From: Cytophagaceae bacterium UBA6715
GTDB taxonomy: Bacteria > Bacteroidota > Bacteroidia > Cytophagales > Spirosomataceae
Assembly: GCA_002454335.1 (NCBI GenBank)
Contig: DKIP01000063.1
Location: 492-5,589, forward strand
DNA: 5,098 nucleotides
Direction: 5' to 3'
Part shown: in pieces, positions 1 to 4,232 of the stretch
Layout: every line of letters starts with the position of its first letter
How positions within the stretch are numbered: the stretch's first letter is position 1
Made by a program: the position numbers and the translations under genes
Notes under the pieces: model-generated
What the model was told of the DNA's origin: nothing
The model's input: the letters and a program-made list of their open reading frames with translations, nothing else
The model's database searches: none

Positions 1-408
1 GCCGTCAACAAAGCGCGTATCAATCGCCACGATGATGCATTGTGACCCAAATTGCAAGGCTAATTCGTCCACTAATTCTGGCCGACGAACCGCCGATGAA
101 TTAATCGAAACCTTATCCGCACCCGCATTCAATAAGGCAGAAACGTCCTCGATGCTACTGATTCCGCCACCGACGGTAAATGGTATGTTGACATGACGTG
201 CCACTTCACGAACCAAGTTGACCAAAGTCTTTCGGTTGTCGACAGTCGCTGTGATGTCTAAAAAAACTAATTCATCTGCTCCTTGTTCTGCATACAGTGC
301 ACCCAGTTCGACAGGGTCTCCCGCATCGCGCAAGTCCACAAAGTTGGTCCCTTTTACAGTCCGACCTTCTTTGATATCCAAACAGGGAATAATTCGTTTC
401 GTTAGCAT
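1..408 (-). CDS. hisF: Imidazole glycerol phosphate synthase cyclase subunit HisF (N-terminal 136 codons, cut by window edge)
   Basis: HisF is the cyclase half of imidazole glycerol phosphate synthase. With ammonia from HisH it turns PRFAR into IGP plus AICAR, in the cytoplasm. I translated this frame by hand: it starts MLTKRIIPCLDIKEG and stays open to base 1. Both catalytic aspartates of the (beta/alpha)8 barrel are present at their family positions, D11 (CLDIKEG) and D130 (VAIDTRF). The phosphate-binding GGG is at 80-82. Three of the four ammonia-gate residues known from Thermotoga HisF are in register: R5, E46 and K99. The fourth (E167) lies outside the window. The family is about 250 residues long, so a little under half is missing. 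The ATG at 406-408 overlaps the end of hisA (ATGCTAA), which implies translational coupling. Identification is very secure. Confidence 0.97.
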   Translation of the reverse strand, partial: MLTKRIIPCLDIKEGRTVKGTNFVDLRDAGDPVELGALYAEQGADELVFLDITATVDNRKTLVNLVREVARHVNIPFTVGGGISSIEDVSALLNAGADKVSINSSAVRRPELVDELALQFGSQCIIVAIDTRFVDG

Positions 409-1136
409 AGGGATTCTTTGGCAAATGTGGCTAAATCTTCAAGCGTAATGCGTCCTTCGTAAAAGGCTTTTCCCACAATTACTCCGAATAAATTCATGGC
501 TCGTAATTGTTCCAAATCTTGCATATTAGCCACTCCACCACTCGCAATGATGTTCATTCCGGGATTATTGGCCTGAATTTTTTCATATAAATCAAAACTT
601 GGTCCTTGCAACAATCCATCTTTCGCCACATCTGTAGAAATTACATATTGCGCACCTGCTGCTTGGTAGTTGGTCAAGAAATCAAAAATAGAAATGTTGG
701 AATTTTCTTGCCAGCCCGATACGGCGATTTGCTCATTATGTGCATCGGCGCCTAAGATGATTTTATCTGTTCCGTATTTTTTGAACCAACTGTGTACGAG
801 TTCAGGATTGCGAACGGCAATACTTCCTGCGGTGATTTGTGCTGCACCGGCAGAAAATGCTCGGTCGATCATGGCATCAGATTGTACACCACCGCCAAAA
901 TCAATGTGCAAAGAAGTGTTCGAAGCAATGCGCTCCAAGACAGCGGCATTGACAATTTCTTTCGCTTTGGCTCCATCTAAATCTACCAAATGCAAGCGCT
1001 GAATGCCCGCTCCTTCAAATGCTTTGGCAATTTCCAAGGGATCTGAGCTGTAAACTTTCTTTTGTTGGTAATCTCCTTGCGTTAATCGAACGCATTGTCC
1101 TCCAATTATATCAATGGCTGGAATGAGTTGGAACAT
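402..1136 (-). CDS. hisA: Phosphoribosylformimino-5-aminoimidazole carboxamide ribotide isomerase HisA
   Basis: HisA catalyses the Amadori isomerisation of ProFAR to PRFAR, the step just before HisHF. The 244 residues match the usual length of about 240 and a complete (beta/alpha)8 barrel. The general-base aspartate is D9 in IPAIDIIGG. The second catalytic aspartate is probably D131 (LGADAHN), and STDVAKDG (167-174) is the conserved loop near the active site. Phosphate-binding segments are FGGGV (80-84), ASGG (198-201) and VGKAF (221-225). The protein shares its half-barrel pattern with HisF, as expected for this paralogous pair. The ATG lies 3 nt after the hisH stop and the TAA overlaps the hisF start, so the three genes are evidently one translationally coupled unit. 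No Shine-Dalgarno sequence is visible. Nothing suggests a defect. Confidence 0.97.
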   Translation of the reverse strand: MFQLIPAIDIIGGQCVRLTQGDYQQKKVYSSDPLEIAKAFEGAGIQRLHLVDLDGAKAKEIVNAAVLERIASNTSLHIDFGGGVQSDAMIDRAFSAGAAQITAGSIAVRNPELVHSWFKKYGTDKIILGADAHNEQIAVSGWQENSNISIFDFLTNYQAAGAQYVISTDVAKDGLLQGPSFDLYEKIQANNPGMNIIASGGVANMQDLEQLRAMNLFGVIVGKAFYEGRITLEDLATFAKESLC

Positions 1137-1139
1137 AGT

Positions 1140-1727
1140 TTAAAGCGCTAGGAAGTTTTGTATGATTTTTTGACCGGCCATGCCTGATATTTCTGCATGG
1201 AATTGTGCCGCATAGAAATTGTCTTTTTGCAACATCGCAGAAAAGGGTTGCGCATAGTCGCAAATGGCTGTCGTATACGGATTTACAGGCGCATAAAAGG
1301 AGTGAACGAAATAAACGTATTCTTCTTTTTTGAGTCCTTCCATCAGGTTATTTTCACCATTGACTTGAATGGAATTCCAGCCAACGTGCGGTATTTTCAG
1401 GTTTGAACTAACAAAGCGTTTCACCGGGACATCAAATACGCCCATGCAGCTTGTGTTATTTTCTTCAGAATCTCGGCATAATAATTGCATCCCGATGCAG
1501 GTCGCTAAAACAGGTTGTTTTAAAGAGGGAATTAGTTGATCTAAGCCTTTTTCACGTAAATAGGCCATAGCCGTACTTGCTTCACCAACCCCCGGAAAGA
1601 TGACTTTATCCGCTGAACGAATCACTTTTTCATCATCGGTCCATTGGTATTTCATCCCGATTCTGTCCAAGGCGTACATGACCGATTGCACATTTCCGGC
1701 GTTGTATTTGATGATTGCGATTTCCAT
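1140..1727 (-). CDS. hisH: Imidazole glycerol phosphate synthase glutaminase subunit HisH
   Basis: HisH is a class I (triad) glutamine amidotransferase. It hydrolyses glutamine and channels ammonia into HisF. The 195 residues are full length for the family. The triad is C77 (ATCIGMQLL), H177 and E179. The oxyanion-strand motif PGVG is at 45-48 and the conserved HVGWN at 114-118. The N-terminus, KYNAGN rather than the commoner DYGxGN, is a variant I associate with Bacteroidota. The usual QFHPEKS motif around the catalytic His/Glu reads QFHAEIS (175-181), so the conserved proline and lysine are both replaced; I checked the codons by hand (CAT GCA GAA ATA TCA). The gene lies first in its unit, 3 nt ahead of hisA. 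A TACCTTTG box about 30 nt upstream probably drives it, and the upstream neighbour is divergent. Confidence 0.96.
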   Translation of the reverse strand: MEIAIIKYNAGNVQSVMYALDRIGMKYQWTDDEKVIRSADKVIFPGVGEASTAMAYLREKGLDQLIPSLKQPVLATCIGMQLLCRDSEENNTSCMGVFDVPVKRFVSSNLKIPHVGWNSIQVNGENNLMEGLKKEEYVYFVHSFYAPVNPYTTAICDYAQPFSAMLQKDNFYAAQFHAEISGMAGQKIIQNFLAL

Positions 1728-1742
1728 GGATGAATTTTAATG

Positions 1743-1755
1743 GGGCAAAATGCCC
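1743..1755. promoter_or_regulatory. Perfect 5-bp inverted repeat GGGCA-AAA-TGCCC in the hisH leader
   Basis: A perfect palindrome with a 3-nt centre lies between the hisH start (1727) and its likely -7 box (1758-1765), roughly at the expected transcription start. It could be an operator or a small hairpin at the 5' end of the hisHAF mRNA. The symmetry is seen directly; the function is inferred, and a 5-bp arm can occur by chance. Confidence 0.3.
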
Positions 1756-1757
1756 TG

Positions 1758-1765
1758 CAAAGGTA
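1758..1765 (-). promoter_or_regulatory. Probable -7 promoter box (TACCTTTG) for hisHAF
   Basis: Read on the minus strand this is TACCTTTG, a full match to the Bacteroidota -7 consensus TAnnTTTG. It would start transcription near base 1753 and leave a leader of about 25 nt before the hisH ATG. The -33 element is poor: only a TTTTC-like run near 1786-1790 sits at the right spacing. The call therefore rests on the -7 match and its position. Confidence 0.5.
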
Positions 1766-1775
1766 GGCAAAAGGG

Positions 1776-1804
1776 CTTGGATTATGAAAAGAAGCGTATA
1801 TTTG
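1776..1804 (+). promoter_or_regulatory. Probable promoter of the VTT-domain gene (TTG, 17 nt, TATATTTG)
   Basis: TTG at 1777-1779 (CTTG from 1776) stands 17 nt before TATATTTG at 1797-1804, a full TAnnTTTG match. Transcription would begin about 4-5 nt ahead of the ATG at 1813, giving almost no leader. This promoter argues against the longer reading frame that opens at 1750, because that start would lie upstream of the transcript. The -33 end interleaves with the divergent hisH promoter. Confidence 0.6.
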
Positions 1805-1812
1805 TTGGCCTT

Positions 1813-2478
1813 ATGCCAAAAAATCGTCGCATCATTCTTGAAACGCTTTACCTTCTCTGGATGGGAGCGTTACCTGTACTTTCGAGTATGTTGTTGGGTT
1901 ATTTTGCCTTGGCGAATCCCACATTTTTTACAGAATTTTCACCTACGGAATTTGTGTTTTTTTGGGTGAGTGCTGTTTTTATCATGGGGCTGGCTTTATG
2001 TCCAACAACCTTTTTTGCCATGTTTACCGGCTTTGTTTGGGGTTGGTCAGGATTGTGGCCTTTGATTATCTCCTACGCCATCGCATCTTTGTTAGGCTAT
2101 TTCTTAGCTCAAAAAATGAAAGGAGATGCGCTGATCGAACAGATTCGGGTTAAGTTTAAAGCGGCTGATTTTCTGGATAACGTTCAAGCTCAATCCTTTG
2201 CTTGGGTCTTTTTAGCTCGCCTTTCCCCGATTTTCCCTTTTGCGATTACAAATGCCTTGATGGCATTTTTGGGTGTTCCCTTGCGTCAGTTTTTTGTAGG
2301 TGGAACTTTGGGGATGTTGCCGAGAACACTGATTGCTTTGTGGACCGGTACACAGGCGGCCTCCTGGGCAAACTTACTCAATCATCCCGAAATGCTTCGT
2401 TGGCAAGATGTCGCGAGCTTCGGAATGTTATTCATTTCTGTCATTGGGATGTTTGTGCTCGCAAAACGAAAAGCCTAA
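1813..2478 (+). CDS. VTT-domain (TVP38/TMEM64, DedA-like) integral membrane protein
   Basis: This is a 221-residue polytopic inner-membrane protein. Hydrophobic segments lie at about 12-34, 48-76, 82-99, 131-153, 160-180 and 201-217. The VTT signature is clear in the second half: ARLSPIFPF (135-143), a conserved N at 147, and GGTLGMLPRT (163-172). The F/P-containing ALCPTTFFAMFTGFVWG (61-77) fits the first re-entrant half of the fold. DedA/TVP38 proteins have been linked to lipid scrambling, undecaprenyl-phosphate or proton-coupled transport and membrane homeostasis. The substrate here cannot be told from sequence. I chose ATG 1813 because it follows a good promoter and starts a short basic N-terminus (MPKNRR). 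The frame is open to an ATG at 1750, which would add 21 hydrophilic residues. The stop overlaps the convergent gene's stop by 4 nt. Confidence 0.85.
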   Translation: MPKNRRIILETLYLLWMGALPVLSSMLLGYFALANPTFFTEFSPTEFVFFWVSAVFIMGLALCPTTFFAMFTGFVWGWSGLWPLIISYAIASLLGYFLAQKMKGDALIEQIRVKFKAADFLDNVQAQSFAWVFLARLSPIFPFAITNALMAFLGVPLRQFFVGGTLGMLPRTLIALWTGTQAASWANLLNHPEMLRWQDVASFGMLFISVIGMFVLAKRKA

Positions 2479-2487
2479 TGTTTTAGG
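2474..2487. terminator. Small palindrome CCTAA-TGTT-TTAGG over the convergent stop codons
   Basis: A perfect 5-bp inverted repeat with a 4-nt loop spans the overlapping stops of the two convergent genes. Read on the minus strand it is followed by CTTTTCGTTTTG, so it could serve as a weak intrinsic terminator for the small membrane protein gene. The stem is short and AT-rich and no T-run follows on the plus strand. The call is tentative. Confidence 0.25.
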
Positions 2488-2747
2488 AATAGATAGAGAA
2501 AGCCCCACATCGCGGCAAGTTGGCCTATCCAAAATGAAAACATCCACATAATAAGTGCTTTTTCAGATTTAACCATCTTGATTTCTAACTCCATCAACTT
2601 GATATTCAAATATTCCTTGGTCACCAACTCATCCGTTCGCTCCTCAATACTTCCCTGAACTAGGTCTACAAATTCCATGGCATCTTTTTCCACTAAATGG
2701 AGTTTTTTATGCGCTAATTGATACAATTGAATTGATTTCGCTTCCAT
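2475..2747 (-). CDS. Small tail-anchored membrane protein, paralogue 1 (90 aa)
   Basis: I do not recognise a named family. The 90-residue protein has three visible parts. The N-terminal block ends LYQLAHKKLHLVEKD (8-22). A charged, probably helical or coiled-coil stretch follows (about 23-66), including LVTKEYLNIKLMELEIKM. A C-terminal membrane helix (about 67-88, with WMFSFWIGQ) ends two residues before the C-terminus (KH). This is the layout of the many small helical proteins annotated DUF1640/CCDC90-like, and of tail-anchored proteins with the bulk in the cytoplasm; that resemblance is architectural only. The next gene upstream (2810-3028) encodes a shorter paralogue sharing both end blocks. 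A TAGGTTTG box ends 4 nt before the ATG, so the mRNA is probably leaderless. The TAG stop overlaps the convergent VTT gene's stop. Confidence 0.75.
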   Translation of the reverse strand: MEAKSIQLYQLAHKKLHLVEKDAMEFVDLVQGSIEERTDELVTKEYLNIKLMELEIKMVKSEKALIMWMFSFWIGQLAAMWGFLYLFLKH

Positions 2748-2751
2748 GTTT

Positions 2752-2782
2752 CAAACCTACAAAAACACGCTGGATGAGTCAA
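2752..2782 (-). promoter_or_regulatory. Promoter of small membrane protein 1 (TTG, 20 nt, TAGGTTTG, 4 nt, ATG)
   Basis: On the minus strand, TTG (2780-2782, within CGAATTGACT at 2777-2786) precedes TAGGTTTG (2752-2759) by 20 nt. Both fit the Bacteroidota -33/-7 pattern. Only 4 nt separate the box from the ATG (2745-2747), so the expected start of transcription falls on or beside the start codon. The layout is identical to that before the paralogous gene (3033-3063). Confidence 0.65.
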
Positions 2783-2786
2783 TTCG
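2777..2786. repeat. Copy 1 of shared 10-mer AGTCAATTCG (-33 region)
   Basis: This identical 10-mer recurs at 3058-3067, in the same place relative to the start codon of the paralogous gene. On the minus strand it reads CGAATTGACT and holds the -33 TTG. It may be a relic of tandem gene duplication, or a binding site kept for shared regulation. Confidence 0.6.
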
Positions 2787-2809
2787 ATACTAGAATAGAC
2801 CAATAATTA

Positions 2810-3028
2810 TCAGTTTTTTACCATGAGGGATAACATCATAAAGGTAATAGCAACTTGCCCAATCCAAAGAATAAACATCCATCTGATCAATTCGCGCTCC
2901 ATTTTATCTATTTCCCGAATAACAAAGTCGCCACTTATATGGCTCTCCTTCTCATATATGCCATCTTGCTCGCCCATATGCAATTTGGCACGGACTAATT
3001 GATATAATTTTCGGGTGTGTGGTTTCAT
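2810..3028 (-). CDS. Small tail-anchored membrane protein, paralogue 2 (72 aa)
   Basis: This is a shorter relative of the 90-residue protein encoded at 2475-2747. The N-terminal 22 residues align without gaps (shared M1, LYQL 8-11, KLH 15-17, E20, D22). The membrane-helix start also aligns: WMFILWIGQ (50-58) against WMFSFWIGQ (68-76). Between them this copy lacks 18 residues of the helical linker, and what remains is charged (REIDKMERELIR, 38-49). The last helix (about 50-69) ends near the C-terminus (VKN), again a tail-anchored layout. The function is unknown; hetero-oligomerisation with paralogue 1 through linker and membrane helix is a reasonable guess but not shown. It has its own promoter, with TACATTTA ending 4 nt before the ATG, so it need not be co-transcribed with paralogue 1. 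Codon use resembles its neighbours. Confidence 0.72.
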   Translation of the reverse strand: MKPHTRKLYQLVRAKLHMGEQDGIYEKESHISGDFVIREIDKMERELIRWMFILWIGQVAITFMMLSLMVKN

Positions 3029-3032
3029 GCCC

Positions 3033-3063
3033 TAAATGTAGGGCCACAATAAAAGCTAGTCAA
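3033..3063 (-). promoter_or_regulatory. Promoter of small membrane protein 2 (TTG, 20 nt, TACATTTA, 4 nt, ATG)
   Basis: On the minus strand, TTG (3061-3063, in CGAATTGACT at 3058-3067) lies 20 nt before TACATTTA (3033-3040), a 7-of-8-type match to TAnnTTTG with A for the last G. The ATG follows after 4 nt. The 10-mer, the spacer length and the distance to the ATG equal those of the promoter at 2752-2782, so the two support each other and suggest the promoter was duplicated with the gene. Confidence 0.6.
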
Positions 3064-3067
3064 TTCG
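3058..3067. repeat. Copy 2 of shared 10-mer AGTCAATTCG (-33 region)
   Basis: This is the second copy of the 10-mer at 2777-2786, 30 nt upstream of its gene's start codon as in copy 1. It also forms part of a loose hairpin (TAGTC 3057-3061 with GACTA 3074-3078) just after the Dabb gene's stop. Confidence 0.6.
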
Positions 3068-3080
3068 TTTTTCGACTAAT

Positions 3081-3473
3081 TTATATCAATTCTGAATCAA
3101 TCACTTGAACTTTTCCCCAGAGGTGCTTGTTGTCATCGATGAACTTTTTGTGCAGGGGGTGATATAAATATTCCGATTCTTTTGTCGCGTTATCGAATAC
3201 TAAAACGACAGAAAAAGTATAACTTCCATCCGTTGCACCTTTGTCGAATTCCGTAATGATTGGTCGGCCCACATGCGCTTGTTGGATCATAGGTAAAGTA
3301 CCTAATTGCTTCAACGCCGCCAATAATTGGGCTTTTTCAGCTTCATTACTCGGGTTTTTTGCCCAAAATAAAACATGGTGAACAAAGGTCATAGCGGATT
3401 TTGCATGGGGTAAAAGGCTGCTAGCTGCAGTCGCCAAGCCGGCTTGTTGGAGGAAATTTCTTCTAGAAGTCAT
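3081..3473 (-). CDS. Dabb-domain (stress-responsive A/B barrel) protein with Tat signal peptide
   Basis: The 130 residues fall into two parts. Residues 1-27 form a twin-arginine signal: SRRNFLQQAG (3-12) matches S-R-R-x-F-L, followed by an alanine-rich hydrophobic stretch and a likely cut after AKSA (A27). Residues 28-130 are a single ferredoxin-like Dabb domain, with FVHHVLFWAKNP (30-41), the HVGRP turn (67-71), SYTFSVVLVFD (84-94), YLYHPLHKKFI (102-112) and a closing VQVIDSEL. Dabb proteins usually dimerise into a beta barrel; members range from stress proteins to polyketide cyclases, and no catalytic role can be assigned here. Export to the periplasm is inferred. Residue 28 is itself a methionine, where typical non-exported Dabb proteins begin, so a cytoplasmic form is conceivable. 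The gene diverges from the SDR-like gene across 33 nt. Confidence 0.88.
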   Translation of the reverse strand: MTSRRNFLQQAGLATAASSLLPHAKSAMTFVHHVLFWAKNPSNEAEKAQLLAALKQLGTLPMIQQAHVGRPIITEFDKGATDGSYTFSVVLVFDNATKESEYLYHPLHKKFIDDNKHLWGKVQVIDSELI

Positions 3474-3478
3474 TAAAA

Positions 3479-3486
3479 TAGGTTTT
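3479..3486 (+). promoter_or_regulatory. Possible -7 box (TAGGTTTT) for the SDR-like gene
   Basis: TAGGTTTT fits TAnnTTTG at all but the last base and lies 20 nt before the ATG at 3507. There is no good TTG at the usual -33 spacing; the nearest ones end at 3449, too far away. It sits in the 33-nt gap between two divergent genes, where a promoter for this gene must lie if it is not part of a longer unit. Confidence 0.3.
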
Positions 3487-3506
3487 AAATATTATTCAAG
3501 TCTACG

Positions 3507-4193
3507 ATGGAAATTTTACAAAAGCAATTAATCATTACGGGTGCCACAGGCATGGTAGGCGAAGGTGTCTTGCATGAAGCCATTCAATCGCCCTTCGTGA
3601 GTCAAATTTTAGTCATTAACCGTAAGCCCTGTGGTGTGTCTCACCCCAAAGTCAACGAATATCTACTTCCTGATTTTTTAAATCCGGAGGAAATGCGAGA
3701 AGCAATCAAGGGCTATGATGCTTGTCTATTTTGTCTTGGGGTTTCATCGGTGGGGATGAAGCCAGATGAATACAAGCAAAAGACCTATGATTTGACGCTA
3801 GGCTTTGCAAAGGTATTGCATGACGAGAACCCCCAAATGTCATTCAGTTACATTTCAGGCGCCGGGACAGATTCTACGGAGCAGGGTCGTTTAGCCTGGG
3901 CGCGTGTCAAAGGAAAAACGGAAAATGATTTGGCTAATTTGGGGTTTGGTGATTATTATTCCTTCCGTCCGGCCATGATTCAGCCGACGCCCGGCTTGAA
4001 AAATGCTTTGGCCTTTTACAAATACATCAATTGGCTTTTCCCGATTCTCAAATTATTGGTGCCTAATTCGGCCTGTACCTTGCAAGAATTGGGGTATGCC
4101 ATGTTGGAGGCAAGTATTTTTGGCTCTCCGGTCAAAACAGTCGAGGGGAAGGATATTTTGGCATTCGCCAAACAAATGCGTGCGCGTTTATAG
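3507..4193 (+). CDS. Atypical SDR-family NAD(P)-binding protein (NmrA/HTATIP2-like)
   Basis: The 228 residues form a Rossmann-fold protein. The dinucleotide-binding turn is TGATGMVGEG (11-20) after the first strand. The second strand ends VINRK (36-40); the arginine there suggests a preference for NADP(H). CLFCLGVSS (73-81) corresponds to the strand-4 region and SYISGAGTD (114-122) to strand 5. The segment WARVKGKTEND (131-141) holds the lysines where classical SDRs have YxxxK, but without the tyrosine at the usual distance, which points to the atypical or NmrA-like branch. FRPAMIQPTPG (153-163) is the conserved segment after strand 6. The substrate is unknown; genome annotations usually call such proteins epimerase or oxidoreductase. 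The ATG at 3507 gives a normal N-terminus. gpmI follows 39 nt after the stop on the same strand, but with its own promoter-like box. Confidence 0.85.
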   Translation: MEILQKQLIITGATGMVGEGVLHEAIQSPFVSQILVINRKPCGVSHPKVNEYLLPDFLNPEEMREAIKGYDACLFCLGVSSVGMKPDEYKQKTYDLTLGFAKVLHDENPQMSFSYISGAGTDSTEQGRLAWARVKGKTENDLANLGFGDYYSFRPAMIQPTPGLKNALAFYKYINWLFPILKLLVPNSACTLQELGYAMLEASIFGSPVKTVEGKDILAFAKQMRARL

Positions 4194-4209
4194 CTTTTTG
4201 GCTATTTTT
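4190..4209 (+). terminator. Weak hairpin plus T-run after the SDR-like gene
   Basis: ATAGC (4190-4194) and GCTAT (4201-4205) pair across a 6-nt loop and are followed by TTTT. The 5-bp stem overlaps the TAG stop codon. It is short and AT-rich, so it would be a poor terminator, and the same bases supply the likely gpmI -7 box. Confidence 0.25.
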
Positions 4210-4210
4210 G
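4203..4210 (+). promoter_or_regulatory. Probable -7 promoter box (TATTTTTG) for gpmI
   Basis: TATTTTTG is a full match to TAnnTTTG, 22 nt before the GTG start, which would give a leader of about 17-18 nt. No convincing TTG lies 17-23 nt upstream, where the end of the SDR-like reading frame is GC-rich. The box suggests gpmI is transcribed on its own, at least in part. Confidence 0.4.
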
Positions 4211-4232
4211 TTAGATAATTAAATATACTCCC

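Noticed and set aside
218..448. Open frame on the plus strand opposite hisF
   Set aside because: It is antisense to a well-conserved hisF/hisA coding region and has low-complexity, non-family-like protein sequence. It is a shadow frame.
670..1002. Open frames on the plus strand opposite hisA
   Set aside because: They are shadow frames of an intact hisA, with no recognisable protein features.
1750..1812. Longer start for the VTT-domain gene at ATG 1750 (21 extra residues)
   Set aside because: The extra residues are hydrophilic and look unlike the family's N-terminus. The stretch is better explained as promoter DNA, with TAnnTTTG boxes on both strands.
1962..2551. Alternative plus-strand frames inside and past the VTT gene
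   Set aside because: They overlap the VTT gene in other frames, have a cysteine- and serine-rich composition typical of chance translation, and show no family motif.
2806..2816. AT-rich palindrome ATAATTAT after the second small membrane protein gene
   Set aside because: It is a short AT palindrome in an AT-rich gap, has no stable stem, and is expected by chance.
3057..3078. Hairpin TAGTC...GACTA as a terminator for the Dabb gene
   Set aside because: It has only 5 bp with a 12-nt loop, and overlaps the -33 region of the next gene's promoter. It is too weak to call a terminator.
3471..3499. Minus-strand promoter for the Dabb gene (TTG at 3497-3499, TATTTTAA at 3473-3480)
   Set aside because: The box mismatches the consensus at two key positions and would run into the start codon.
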